From Plantimonas leprariae (GTDB lineage: Bacteria; Pseudomonadota; Alphaproteobacteria; Rhizobiales; Rhizobiaceae), in NCBI RefSeq assembly GCF_008802405.1, contig NZ_VZDO01000001.1, forward strand, positions 62,001 through 126,000: a DNA stretch of 64,000 bases. Direction: 5' to 3'. Numbering within the stretch: position 1 is the stretch's first letter; every line of letters begins with the position of its first letter. A model generated the notes under the pieces. The model did not search any database, was not told where the DNA came from, and worked only from the letters and a program-made list of their open reading frames with translations. Positions 17,183-28,400 of this stretch are shown one piece after another. The translations under genes and the position numbers were made by a program.

Positions 17183-19534
17183 TCAGTTCGCCGCGACCGC
17201 GTGGAGCGCCGCCCAGACCTTTTCGGGAGTCGCGGGCATGGTCAGCTCGTTGTTGCCGATCGCGTCGGTGATGGCGTTGATCACGGCGGGCGGCGAGCCG
17301 ATCGCGCCGGCCTCGCCGCAGCCCTTGAGACCCAGCGGGTTCGAGGGCGAAGGCGTCGACGTGGTCGAGACCGCGAAGTTCGGCAGGTTCGCCGCGCGCG
17401 GCATGGCGTAGTCCATGTAGCTCGCCGTGATGAGCTGACCCGAATCGTCGTAGAGCGTGCCTTCGAGCAGCGCCTGGCCCACCCCTTGCGCGATGCCGCC
17501 ATGCACCTGGCCGTGGACGATCATCGGATTCACCACGGTGCCGAAGTCGTCGGCCGCGACGAACTGCACCAGCTCGACGCCGCCCGTGTCCGGGTCGACC
17601 TCGACCTCGCAGATGTAGCAGCCGGCGGGAAACGTGAAGTTCTGCGGGTCGTAGAACGCGCCTTCCTTCAGGCCGGGCTCCATGCCGCCCGGCAGGTTGT
17701 GCGCGGTGTAGGCGTTGAGCGCCACCTCGTGCCAGCCGAGCTTCCTGTCGGTGCCGGCGACGCGCACCTCGCCGTTCGCGATCTCGATGTCGCCCTCGTC
17801 GGCTTCGAGAAGGTGCGCGGCGATCCGCTTCGCCTTCGCCTCGACCTTGTCGAGCGCCTTGACGATCGCCGACATGCCGACCGCGCCGGACCGGGAGCCG
17901 TAGGTGCCCATGCCGAACTGCACCTTGTCGGTGTCGCCGTGGATCACTTGGACGTTGTCGATGGGCAACCCGAACCGTTCCGCGACGAGCTGCGAGAACG
18001 TCGTCTCGTGGCCCTGGCCATGGCTGTGCGAGCCGGTGAGGATCTCGATCGTCCCGACCGGGTTCACCCGCACCTCGGCCGATTCCCACAAGCCGACGCC
18101 CGCGCCGAGCGAGCCGACCGCCTTCGAGGGCGCGATGCCGCAAGCCTCGATGTAGCAGCTCATGCCGAGGCCGCGCAGCTTGCCGCGGCCCTTGGCCTCC
18201 TCGCGCCGCGCCTCGAAGCCGGCGACGTTCGCCGCCTGCATGCCGGCGTCGAGCGAGGCCTCGAAGTCGCCGGCGTCGTAGCACATGATCACCGGCGTCT
18301 GGTGCGGGAAGGCACGGACGAAGTTCTTCCGCCGGAGCTCGGCCGGCGACAGGCCGAGCTCGCGCGCCGCGGTCTCCACCGTGCGCTCCACGACGTAGGT
18401 CGCCTCCGGCCGCCCCGCGCCGCGATAGGCGTCGACCGGAACGGTGTTGGTGTAGACCGCCTTGACGTTCACGTAGATCGCCGGGATGTCGTACTGGCCG
18501 GACAGGAGCGTGCCGTAGAGGTAGGTCGGCGTCGCGGAGGAGAACAGCGACATGTAGGCGCCGAGATTGGCGACCGTGTCGACCTTCAGCCCCAGGAACT
18601 TGTTGTCGGCGTCGAGCGCCAGTTCCACTTCCGTCACGTGGTCGCGGCCGTGCGCGTCGGTGAGGAAGGCCTCCGTTCGGTCGCTCGTCCATTTCACCGG
18701 CACGCCGGTCTTCTTCGAGGCCCAGAGGCAGACGATCTCTTCCGGATAGATATAGATTTTCGAGCCGAAGCCGCCGCCGACATCCGGCGCGATGACCCGG
18801 AGCTTGTGCTCCGGCGCGACGTTGTAGAAGGCGCTCATCACGAGGCGCGCGACATGCGGGTTCTGCGAGGTCGTCCAGACCGTGTAATGGTCCTCGGCCG
18901 GGTCGTACGAGCCCAAGGCCGCCCGCGGCTCCATCGCGTTCGGCACGAGCCGGTTGTTGACGATGTGGAGTTTCGTCACGTGGGCGGCCTTGGCGAAAGC
19001 GGCGTCGGTCGCGGCCTTGTCGCCGAGTTCCCAGTCGAAGATCAGGTTGCTTTTCGCTTCCGGATGAAGCTGCGGCGCGCCGTCCTTCAGCGCATCCGTC
19101 GCCTGCACCACGGAGGGCAGTTCGGCATAGGACACCTCGACGGCTTCCGCCGCATCGCGGGCTTGGCTCCTCGTCTCGGCCACCACCACGGCGACCGCCT
19201 GCCCGACATGCCGGACGGTGCCGACCGCGAGCGCCGGCCAGGCGCCCATGTTCATCGGCGAGCCGTCCTTCGAGGTCACCGCCCAGCCGCAGATCAGGTT
19301 GCCGATGCCGTCGGCCTGCAGTTCCGGCCCGGTCAGCACGGCGATGACGCCCGGCATGGCCTTCGCGGCCTCGGCGTCGATGCCGGACAGCGTCGCGTGG
19401 GCGTGCGGCGAGCGCACGAAGGCCGCGTACTTCATGCCCGGCACCACCATGTCGTCGGTGTAGCGCCCGCGCCCGGTGATGAAGCGCCGGTCCTCTTTTC
19501 TGAGGACGCTGGCGCCGATGCCTTCGATACCCAT
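17183..19534 (-). CDS. coxL: Molybdenum hydroxylase large subunit, form II CoxL type
   Basis: The 783-residue catalytic subunit holds the molybdopterin-cytosine-dinucleotide cofactor. Family features include DVGGGFGSK at 251-259, the active-site loop AYRGAGR at 369-375 and the base glutamate in GCGEAG (Glu741). True form I CO dehydrogenases have AYXCSFR with a catalytic cysteine. AYRGAGR is the form II loop, whose members act on various aromatic, heterocyclic or aldehyde substrates or are of unknown substrate. The gene order S-L-M is also that of form II. The start ATG at 19532-19534 gives the usual N-terminus [21 protein letters not shown] in shortened form (first residues only cited). CO oxidation should not be assumed. 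Confidence 0.93.
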   Translation of the reverse strand: MGIEGIGASVLRKEDRRFITGRGRYTDDMVVPGMKYAAFVRSPHAHATLSGIDAEAAKAMPGVIAVLTGPELQADGIGNLICGWAVTSKDGSPMNMGAWPALAVGTVRHVGQAVAVVVAETRSQARDAAEAVEVSYAELPSVVQATDALKDGAPQLHPEAKSNLIFDWELGDKAATDAAFAKAAHVTKLHIVNNRLVPNAMEPRAALGSYDPAEDHYTVWTTSQNPHVARLVMSAFYNVAPEHKLRVIAPDVGGGFGSKIYIYPEEIVCLWASKKTGVPVKWTSDRTEAFLTDAHGRDHVTEVELALDADNKFLGLKVDTVANLGAYMSLFSSATPTYLYGTLLSGQYDIPAIYVNVKAVYTNTVPVDAYRGAGRPEATYVVERTVETAARELGLSPAELRRKNFVRAFPHQTPVIMCYDAGDFEASLDAGMQAANVAGFEARREEAKGRGKLRGLGMSCYIEACGIAPSKAVGSLGAGVGLWESAEVRVNPVGTIEILTGSHSHGQGHETTFSQLVAERFGLPIDNVQVIHGDTDKVQFGMGTYGSRSGAVGMSAIVKALDKVEAKAKRIAAHLLEADEGDIEIANGEVRVAGTDRKLGWHEVALNAYTAHNLPGGMEPGLKEGAFYDPQNFTFPAGCYICEVEVDPDTGGVELVQFVAADDFGTVVNPMIVHGQVHGGIAQGVGQALLEGTLYDDSGQLITASYMDYAMPRAANLPNFAVSTTSTPSPSNPLGLKGCGEAGAIGSPPAVINAITDAIGNNELTMPATPEKVWAALHAVAAN

Positions 19535-19581
19535 TTGCGTGAAACCTCCCAGTTTCGTGTCGGGCGCGTTCCGCCTCGGGC

Positions 19582-20085
19582 TTATTCGGCCGCGGCGAGT
19601 TGCGGTTCGGCCGCCACGCCGGCCGCGGAGGCAGCGGCGAGGATCGCCTTGACGATGTTATGGTAGCCGGTGCAGCGGCAGATGTTGCCGTCGAGTTCCT
19701 CGCGCACCGTCTTCTCGTCGAGCCCTTCCGGGTGGCGCCGGATCATGTCCACCGCCGTCATGATCATGCCGGGGGTGCAGTAGCCGCACTGGAGGCCGTG
19801 ATGCTCGCGGAACGCCGCCTGCACCGGGTGGAGTTCGCTCTGGCTCGGCGCGAGGCCCTCGATCGTCAGCACCGTGGAGCCCGACGCCTGCACCGCCAGC
19901 ATCGTGCAGCTCTTCACGGCCACCCCGTCGACATGGACGACGCAGGCGCCGCATTGCGACGTGTCGCAGCCGACATGCGTGCCGGTGAGGTTGAGATTGT
20001 CGCGCAGGAACTGCACGAGAAGCGTCCGGTCCTCGACCTGCCCCTCGATCGCGCGTCCGTTCACCGTCAGGGAAACCGCGGTCAT
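19582..20085 (-). CDS. coxS: Molybdenum hydroxylase small subunit, two [2Fe-2S] clusters, CoxS-like
   Basis: The 167-residue electron-transfer subunit carries both family cluster motifs. The plant-ferredoxin-type site is Cys40, Cys45, Cys48 and Cys60 ([10 protein letters not shown], then KSC). The second is Cys100, Cys103, Cys136 and Cys138 ([14 protein letters not shown]). It is the first gene of the operon and 47 bases upstream of coxL. Length matches the family (about 155-170). No cofactor-insertion genes such as coxD-F follow, so maturation genes must lie elsewhere. Confidence 0.94.
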   Translation of the reverse strand: MTAVSLTVNGRAIEGQVEDRTLLVQFLRDNLNLTGTHVGCDTSQCGACVVHVDGVAVKSCTMLAVQASGSTVLTIEGLAPSQSELHPVQAAFREHHGLQCGYCTPGMIMTAVDMIRRHPEGLDEKTVREELDGNICRCTGYHNIVKAILAAASAAGVAAEPQLAAAE

Positions 20086-20401
20086 TTATCCTCCAAGCGA
20101 TGCCGACGCGCTCGCGCCGCTTCGATCCTTTGAGGCCGGCTCTCCCTCCGGCGTCTCCGCCCGCGAGACTGCCTCCGATGCCGGGCGGCCGGCAAGCGTT
20201 TTTTAGAACGATTCCAGCCGCTATATTCGGCGGAAGCGTTCGCCTTGCCTTCGCCGCAATCTGTGACGCCCCGGGCACAACGGCGGCTTGAATCGTCCGG
20301 CGGCCTCGCGAATGTCAGGATGACGCAAGCTTCCTGTGTTGTTCCGCCTCGATTTTCGGGCATCCTAGGCATCGACGTGCGAAGGCGGATCGCGTGGGAC
20401 G
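20086..20401. other. Divergent intergenic region coxS / tamA
   Basis: About 316 bases with no gene I can support. It should contain the promoters of the cox operon and of tamA-tamB. The region around 20200-20240 is less GC-rich than the surroundings (TTTTTTAGAACG, CTATATTCGG), as a promoter would be, but I cannot define -35/-10 boxes. Confidence 0.4.
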
Positions 20402-22459
20402 ATGCCGCCATGCCCTCGCGGCAGCGTCCGGGCGAGGATGACGCGGCGAAATGTCCAAGGCGTGCGGGTGAGAGTGCGGTTCGAGTTCGGCGTCCCCTTT
20501 CGCGACCGCTTTGTCGCGTCGCGCTGCTCCCGGCTGTTGCTGGCGGGGGTGGTGTTCGGGATCGCCGCACTCGGCAGCGCCGCACCGGCGAGCGCGATCA
20601 ACATCTTCGGCCTGAAGCTGTTCGAAAGCGACAAGGACCCGAACGAAGGCGTGATCGACCCGATCCGCTACAGCGTCACACTTTCGGTGATGCCGGCCGA
20701 CAAGGACCTGCAGGACACGCTGGAGAAGGCCTCGTCGCTCGTCGCCAACGAGGACAACCCGGTGTCGGGATCGCTCGGCCTCCTGTCGCAGGCGAAGACC
20801 GACCAGAAGCGCCTCGTCGCGGCGCTCTACGAGAACGCGCGCTACGACGGCATCGTGACGATCCTCATCGAGGGCAAGGACATCGCGACGCTCGCGCCGG
20901 ACGCGACGTTCGACACGTCCCGCCCCGTGCCGGTGCAGGTCATCGTCGAGCCGGGACAGGTCTTCACGATCGGACGCGTCGAGATCACCGCGAACGGCGT
21001 GCCGGTGAATCCCTCGACCTACGATCTGGCAAGCGGCTCCAACGCCGCCTCGACGCGCGTCCTCGAACAGGAGTCGAACCTCTTGGAGGCGCTGCGCAAC
21101 GAGGGCCGGCCTTTCGTCGCGATCACTCGCCGCGACGTCGTGGCGGACTCGGCGACGGCGAAGCTGGACTACCGCCTCGCCGTCTCGCCCGGCGGACAGG
21201 TGCCCTACGGCGACATCTTCGTCGACGGCACGAAGGACGTGGACCCGGGTTTCGTCGCCTACATGACCGGCATCGAGAAGGGGAAGGTCTTCTCGCCGGC
21301 GGAACTCAAGAAGGCGCGCGACCGCCTCGTCAAGCTCGACGTCTTCTCCTCCGTCAACGTGCGCGAGGGCAAGGAGCAGATGGCCGACGGGACGTTGCCG
21401 GTTCAGGTCGAGGTCGCCGAGCGCAAGTTCAACTTCTTCGGCATCGGCGGTACCTATTCCAACACCGACGGCGCGGGCGTCTCCGGCTATATCGGCAACC
21501 GCAACCTGTTCGGGCGGGCCGAGTCCCTCCGCCTCGACGCCTCGGTCTCGCGCATCGGCGCGACGGCGCTATCCTCGGACACGGTGCGCGACACGAGCGA
21601 CATCGATTACAAGGCCTCGCTGGTCTTCAAGAAGCCGGGCGTGCTCGGGCCGGACTCGGTCTATGTCGGCTCAATCGAGGCGGTGAGCGAGCATCCCCTC
21701 GCCTACGACCGCAACTCCATCGCCGGCACCAGCGGCGTCCAGTACGCGATCGACGACGTCCAGAGCGTCGACGCGCGCATCCGGCTCGAATACGAGGCGA
21801 TCCGCGACTATCTCGGCGACCAGGACTACTTCATCGCCTCGGTGCCGATCGCCTACACCTACGACAGCCGCGACAACAAGCTGAACCCGACGCAAGGTTT
21901 CCTCGGCAAGCTTCTCGCCGAACCGTCCTACGAGATCCGCGGCGGCGTGCCGTTCCTGCGCGCCCGGGCCGATGCCTCGACCTACGTCTCCGTCACCGAC
22001 AACGACCGCTTCATCGTCGCGGGGCGCGTCGCCTACGGCTCGGTGTTCGGAGCGGACCGCGACGACGTGCCGAACGACCGGCGCTTCTATGCCGGCGGCG
22101 GCGGCTCGGTGCGCGGCTACCAGTTCCAGACGATCGGACCGTTCTTCCCGGACGAGCTCGGCCCGACCGGCGACGAGTCGTTCAACGACACGCCGCGCGG
22201 CGGCCGCTCCCTGTTCGAGGCGAACCTCGAATTCCGCATCGGCGTCACCGAGAACATCCAGATCGTGCCCTTCGTCGATGCCGGCACGGTCGGCGACGAA
22301 CTCGTTCCCGACTTCGGCAACTTCAAGCTCGGCTACGGCATCGGCGCCCGGTACCTGACGAGCTTCGGCCCGATCCGCGTCGATGTCGGCTTCCCCGCGC
22401 AGCCGAGCTCGCGCGACGAAAGCTTCCAGATCTATGCCGGCATCGGACAGGCCTTCTGA
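20402..22459 (+). CDS. tamA: TamA-like Omp85 outer-membrane assembly protein
   Basis: Outer-membrane partner of the translocation and assembly module. The 685-residue product has an N-terminal export signal ending near AAPASA (residues about 45-63), POTRA-like domains (about 70-350) and a C-terminal beta-barrel with the Omp85 features GGGGSVRGYQ and a final GIGQAF. The exact start is uncertain: ATG at 20402 is kept, with an in-frame ATG at 20438 as an alternative; either gives a long signal peptide. The stop is directly followed by tamB. TamA-TamB pairs deliver proteins and possibly lipids to the outer membrane. Confidence 0.92.
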   Translation: MPPCPRGSVRARMTRRNVQGVRVRVRFEFGVPFRDRFVASRCSRLLLAGVVFGIAALGSAAPASAINIFGLKLFESDKDPNEGVIDPIRYSVTLSVMPADKDLQDTLEKASSLVANEDNPVSGSLGLLSQAKTDQKRLVAALYENARYDGIVTILIEGKDIATLAPDATFDTSRPVPVQVIVEPGQVFTIGRVEITANGVPVNPSTYDLASGSNAASTRVLEQESNLLEALRNEGRPFVAITRRDVVADSATAKLDYRLAVSPGGQVPYGDIFVDGTKDVDPGFVAYMTGIEKGKVFSPAELKKARDRLVKLDVFSSVNVREGKEQMADGTLPVQVEVAERKFNFFGIGGTYSNTDGAGVSGYIGNRNLFGRAESLRLDASVSRIGATALSSDTVRDTSDIDYKASLVFKKPGVLGPDSVYVGSIEAVSEHPLAYDRNSIAGTSGVQYAIDDVQSVDARIRLEYEAIRDYLGDQDYFIASVPIAYTYDSRDNKLNPTQGFLGKLLAEPSYEIRGGVPFLRARADASTYVSVTDNDRFIVAGRVAYGSVFGADRDDVPNDRRFYAGGGGSVRGYQFQTIGPFFPDELGPTGDESFNDTPRGGRSLFEANLEFRIGVTENIQIVPFVDAGTVGDELVPDFGNFKLGYGIGARYLTSFGPIRVDVGFPAQPSSRDESFQIYAGIGQAF

Positions 22460-22460
22460 T

Positions 22461-25400
22461 ATGATGCAGACGCTCCGCCCGATCCTGATCCTCCTCGCCG
22501 TTCTCGTAGGCTTCGGCGGCGCACCGGCGCGGGCGCAGGAATTCGTCGCGCGGCAGATCGAAAACCTCGTTTCCACCGACTCCCTGAAGGTGAAGATCGA
22601 CGGGCTGTCCGGCGCGCTCACCGGGAACCTGCGCATCGGATCCGTCACCGTGTCCGATCCGCAGGGGCCTTTCCTGACCGCGCGCGACCTCGCGATGGAC
22701 TGGTCGCCGCTCAGCGTGGTGCGCTCCGACATCCAGATCCAGTCGCTCACCGCCGGGCAGATCGTGCTGGACCGGCTGCCGAGCCTGCCGCCCTCGCAGG
22801 GCGCGGATGCCTCGTCCGGCGGTGGCGGGCTGCCGAACCTCACCGCCAACGTCCAGAAGCTCGCGATCTCGGAATTCGTCGTCGGCGAGGCGATCGCCGG
22901 CCGCCAGGCCCGGCTTTCCCTCGACGCCCGGCTGGTGCTCGAAGCCGATCCGACGCGGCTGGAAACGGCGCTGAACCTCAACCGGCTCGACCAGCCGGGC
23001 CGCATCACCGCCAATATCGCCTATGCGCCGAACGAGAACCGGCTGCAAGTGCAGGTGGATGCCGGCGAGCCGGCGGGCGGCCTCGTCGCGACCCTGCTCA
23101 AGATCCCGAACGCGCCGCCGGTGCAGCTCACCGTCAACGGCTCGGGCCCCTTGAGCGACTTCATGGCGAACGGCTCGCTGAACGTCGACAACGGGAACGC
23201 CGCGATGCTGACGGCCCGCGTCGCCGATGCGCCGGACGGTCGGCGCGTCACCGCCTCGCTCAACGTCGCGGCGGAGCGTTTCGCGCCGGCGGCCTATCAG
23301 GCCTATGTGCGCGGCGGCGCGAATCTCGACGCGAGCGTGCTGCTTCGCCCCGATGGCGTCATCGGCATCGAGCAGGCGCAGGTGGCGAGCCAGGCGCTGC
23401 GCCTCACCGCGAACGGCACGTTCGACCGCGCCGGCCCACAGACGGCGCTCGACGTGGCGCTCGCAAGCCCGGACGGCGGCCCGATCGCGGTGCGGCTCGG
23501 CGAAGGCGATGCCGGGACCCGCGTCGACCTCACGGAGCTGCGAGCGAAGCTCGCCGGCGCGCTGTCCGCCGCCGATATCGACCTCAACGCCACGCTGCCG
23601 CAGGCCGGCTACGGCCCGTACGGAGCGCGCGACCTCACCCTCGCCGTCACGTCGCGCGGCTTCGACGTCACGAAAGTCTCCGGCCCTCTGACGCTGGAAG
23701 CGAATGCCGGCGCGGTGGAGATGCCGGAGGGCGTCGGGGCACGCTTCACCGAGGGGCGCGTACGGATTGCCGCCGACGGGGCGCTCAGCCCGGACAGCCT
23801 GACGCTGAACCGAAGCGCGGTCACGACCGGCGCGGCGAATGCCGCGATCACCGGCACCGCGGCGCTGAACTTCTCGACCTTCGACTTGGCGCTTTCCAGC
23901 GACTTCCAGACGCTCGCGCTCTCCGCTGCGGCGGTGCCGCTCGCCGGCGACCGCACCAGCCTTTCCGGCCGCGTCTCGCGCGACGCGAGCGGGGCGCTGG
24001 CCGCGCAGGACCTCGCCGTCCGCTCGACCGGCCTCAACATCGACGGCTCGGCGCGGCTCGCGGGCGACGCGGTGGAAGCCAACGTCAAGGGCACGATCGA
24101 CGCCGACAACGCGAACGACGCCGCGATCTCCGGCAAGGCGGACTTCGCGCTCACCGCCAAAGGCCCGACCGCGCAGCCGGACCTCGATCTTGCGCTGAAC
24201 AGCCAGGGCCTGCGCGTCAACGGCCGCGAGCTTGCCAACCTCAAGGTCGCGGCGCGCGGCAGCTTCACCGGGGCGACGCCGAAGGGATCGGTCAATCTTT
24301 CCGGCACGCTCGACGGTGCGCCGCTGACCGGCGCGGCCAACCTCGCGACCCTGCCCTCCGGCGAGCGGCGGATCACCGACCTTGCCATCCGGCAGGGGCC
24401 GAACGCCGTCACCGGCGACCTGACGCTGACCACCGCCGCCGTGCCGACCGGCCGGCTCGACGTGGCGGTGACGGATGTCGCGCCGCTCGCGGCCCTCGCG
24501 CTGCAGCAGGCGAGCGGCGACCTCGCCGGGCGCATCGACCTTTCGGTCGGCGCCGACGACTTCCCGGTCGCGACCGTGGACCTGCGCTCGAACAAGCTGA
24601 CGGCGGCCGGCAACACGCTGACCGGCGCGGCGCTGAACCTTTCCGTGACCGACTATCTCGGCAAGCCGCTGCCGAAGGGCACGATCCGCGCGAACGCGAT
24701 CGAAGCCGGCGGCGTCGCCGTCGACGGCTTGACGATCGACCTGTCCCAGGCCGGCGACGGCACGCGGCTCGACGCCAGGGCGCGCGCCAACGGCGTGCCG
24801 GTGGAGCTTGCCGGCGTCGCGACGATCCGGCCGACCGAGACCGCGATCGCGCTGGAGACGCTGAACGCCGCGATCCCGGATGCTGCCGTCGCGCTGGAAC
24901 AGGCGTCCCGCATCCGCATCGCGAACGGCACCACCACGATCGATCCGACCGTGCTGAAGATCGGGAACGGCCGCCTGCGCCTCGGCGGCACGGCGGGCGG
25001 GCAGCTCAACCTCGACGCCAAGCTCGAAGCCGTGCCGGTCGCGGCCGCGAACCCGTTCGTGCCGAACCTCGCCGCGTCCGGCACCCTCGACGGCGAGGCG
25101 ACGATCTCGGGCGCGGCCAGCGATCCGCAGGCGCGCTTCCGCATCGAAGCGAAGCAAGTCGAGACCAGCCAGACACGGGCCGGCAAGCTGCCGCCGATCG
25201 CCGCTAACGCCAACGGAGACTTCGCCGGCGGCATCTTGAACTTGGCTGGCGCCGACGTGAACCTCGGCACCGGGCGCATCCGCGCCAGCGGCCGGGCGGG
25301 CGGCGACCTCCTCGATCTCACCGCGACGCTGGAGAACGTTCCGGTCGCGCTCGCCAACGGCTTCGTCGACCAATTGAACGCCGCCGGCACGATCTCCGGC

Positions 25401-28400
25401 TCGGCGCGCGTCACCGGCTCGCCGTCGCAGCCGAACGCGACGTTCGATGTCCGCGGCACCGGCATCACGGCGAAGGAGATCGCCGAGGGCGGCGTGCCGC
25501 CGATCGAACTCGTCGCCAACGGCTCCTACGCGAACGCGTTGCTGACGCTCGCCCAAGCTCGCGCCACGATCGGCGCGGCCTTCGTGGAAGCGTCCGGCAC
25601 GGCCGGCGACACGCTGAACCTGAACGCCCGGCTGCAGGACGTGCCGGTCGCGCTCGCCAACGGCTTCGTACCCGGCCTCAAGGCGACGGGCACCCTCTCC
25701 GGCACGGCGACTGCGACCGGCTCGGCGGCGAACCCGAACGCCCGCTTCGACATCTCAGGGAACGGCATCACGGCGGAGGGCACGCGCAAGGCCAACATCC
25801 CGCCGGCGCAGCTTCGGGTCAACGGCACCTATGCCGAAGGCACGGCCGACCTCCAGACGGCCGTCGTCAACGTCGGCGATGCCGCGATCCAGGCGAGCGG
25901 CCGGGTGGGCCAGGCGCTGGACCTCCGTGTGCAACTCGCCGACGTGCCTATCGGGCTTGCGAACGGTTTCGTGCCGGGCCTCGGGGCCACCGGCACGATT
26001 TCCGGCGCCGCCACCGCGACCGGCACGCTCGCCGATCCGAACGCCGCCTTCAATCTCACCGGTTCGGGGATCACCGCCGAGCGGATCGCGGCTTCCGGCA
26101 TCAAGCCGCTGTCGCTCGACGTCGCGGGCCGCGTCGCGGCCATGACCGCCACGATCGAGCGTGGCCGGGTGCAGGTCGGCGACGGCTCGCTGAACGCCAC
26201 CGGCACGGTCGGCCACAACCTGAACCTGAAGGTCGACATCGACCGGCTGCCTGTCGGCCTCGCCAACGGTTTCTCGGCCGGTCTCGGCGCGGCCGGCACG
26301 ATCTCCGGCCAGGCGACCGCCACCGGCTCGACCGCGAATCCGAGCGTGAACTTCCGCCTGTCCGGCGACGGCCTCACCGCCAATCAGCTCAAGGCCGCGA
26401 ACATCCGGCCTGTGGAACTGGACCTTGCCGGCCGCTACGCTGGCGGCACCGCGACGATCGATTCTGGCCGCATCGACATCGGCGACGGGTCGATCACCGC
26501 CAGCGGCACGGTCGGGCAGCAGTTGAACCTCAACGTCGCGCTGGACGACCTGCCGGTCGCGCTGGCGAACGGCTTCGTGCCGAACCTCCGCGCGTCCGGC
26601 ACGATCTCGGGCAGCGCCGAAGCGACGGGCTCGGTTGCCGACCCGCAGGCGACCTTCGAGATCGAGGGCCGGCAGATCACCGCGGCCGACATCCGCGCGG
26701 CCGGCGTCGCGCCGCTGGAGCTCGACCTTTCGGGCCGCTATGCTGGAGGGAATGCCGAGATCGGCACGGCGCGGATCACGGTCGGCGACGGCTCGGTGAT
26801 CGCCACCGGCAAGGTCGGCCAGAACCTCGACGTCGACGTGACGCTGACGCGCCTTCCCGTCGCGCTCGCCAACGGCTTCGTGCCCGGCCTCGGCGCGCGC
26901 GGCACCGTCTCCGGCAAAGCCTCGGCGGACGGGCCGATCGCCAACCCGACCGCCACGTTCGACATCCGCGCCGACGACGTCTCGACGACGCAGACCCGCG
27001 CCGCCCGCACCCCGGCGCTCGACGCAGTGGCGAGCGGCACCTACGAGAACCGGACCGTCGCGATCCGCACGGCGCGGGTCACGGTCGGCAGCGGCGCGGT
27101 CGAGGTGACCGGGCGTGCCGGGCAGCAGCTCGACTTGAACGTCGCGATCCGCAACCTGCCCGCCTCGCTGGCTTCGGCCGCCGCGAGCGGCATCGACCCG
27201 ACCGGCACCCTGAACGGCACGGCGCGGGCGACGGGGGCGGCATCGAACCCCGCCGCCACCTTCGACCTGAACCTCACCGGCTTCTCGGTGAAACAGACCC
27301 GCGACGCTGGCGTTGCCGCCCTCGGCATCCGCGCGAACGGTGCGTTCGAGAACCGGAACCTCCGGTTCGACACGAACCTCACCGGCGGCGGGCTCGCCTT
27401 CACCGCGAACGGCACGGTGAACGTCGCCGGAAGCCCACGCTTCGACGTGCGCGCCAACGGCACTGCGCCGCTCTCCCTTGCCAACCGCATCCTGGCGGAA
27501 GGCGGGCGCGCGGCGCAGGGGACGGTGCGGATCGACGTCGCGGCGTCCGGCACCGCGGCGGCGCCCAACGTCACCGGCACGATCTCGACTTCCGGCGCGA
27601 CCTTCACCGATACGGGCTTCAACGTCGCGCTCCGCGGCATCAACGCCCGGATCGAGCTCAACGGCCAGACGGCAACGATCGCCAATTTCAGCGGCAATCT
27701 CGCGGCCGGCGGTTCGATCTCGGCCAGCGGCACGGTCGGGCTGACGGGTGGCTTCCCGGCGAATATCCAGATCCGGGCGAACAATGCGCGTTACGCCGAT
27801 GGACAGCTCGTCGCGACGACGCTTTCCGCGGCCCTGACGATCACCGGACAGTTGACCGCGACGCCGCTTCTTGCCGGCACGATCAACGTCGCCGAATTGA
27901 ACATCCTCGTGCCGTCGTCCTTCCCGTCCTCGCTGGCGCGGATCGACGTCAAGCGCCGCAACGCGCCGGCACGCGTCATCCGCCAGCAGCGCCAGCTCTT
28001 TCCGCCGCAGAAGAGCGGCGGGGGCGGCGGCATCAACCTCGACCTGACCTTGAATGCGCCGAGCCGCATCTTCGTGCGCGGCCGCGGCCTCGACGCGCAG
28101 CTCGGCGGTTCCCTGCGCATCCAGGGATCGGCGGCATCGCCCGAGATCACCGGCGGCTTCGATCTCCAGCGCGGCCGGCTGGTGGTCCTCAACAAGCGGC
28201 TCGACTTCCAGCGCGGCCGCCTCGCCTTCACCGGCGACCTCCTGCCCCTCCTCGACTTCCTCGCGACCTCGCAATCGGGCGATGCCACGATCAACATCGC
28301 GGTGACCGGGCCGGCTAACGATCCGAGCTTCAACTTCTCGTCCTCCCCCGCCCTGCCGCAGGACGAGGTGTTGGCCCGCCTGATCTTCAACCAGGGCACG

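Noticed and set aside
17201-19666. Plus-strand open frame of 821 codons opposite coxL
   Set aside because: Antisense shadow of a gene with clear active-site motifs; composition is typical of GC-rich shadow frames.
22323-25556. Minus-strand open frame of 1077 codons, and a second of 839 codons (25755-28274), opposite tamB
   Set aside because: They mirror the TamB repeat on the antisense strand. Arg/Gly/Ala-rich text without domains; TamB itself has signal peptide, repeat and conserved C-terminus.
25032-27458. TamB repeat as an assembly artefact or recent tandem duplication
   Set aside because: Units differ throughout at both DNA and protein level while the frame and spacing are kept, which fits old duplication under selection.
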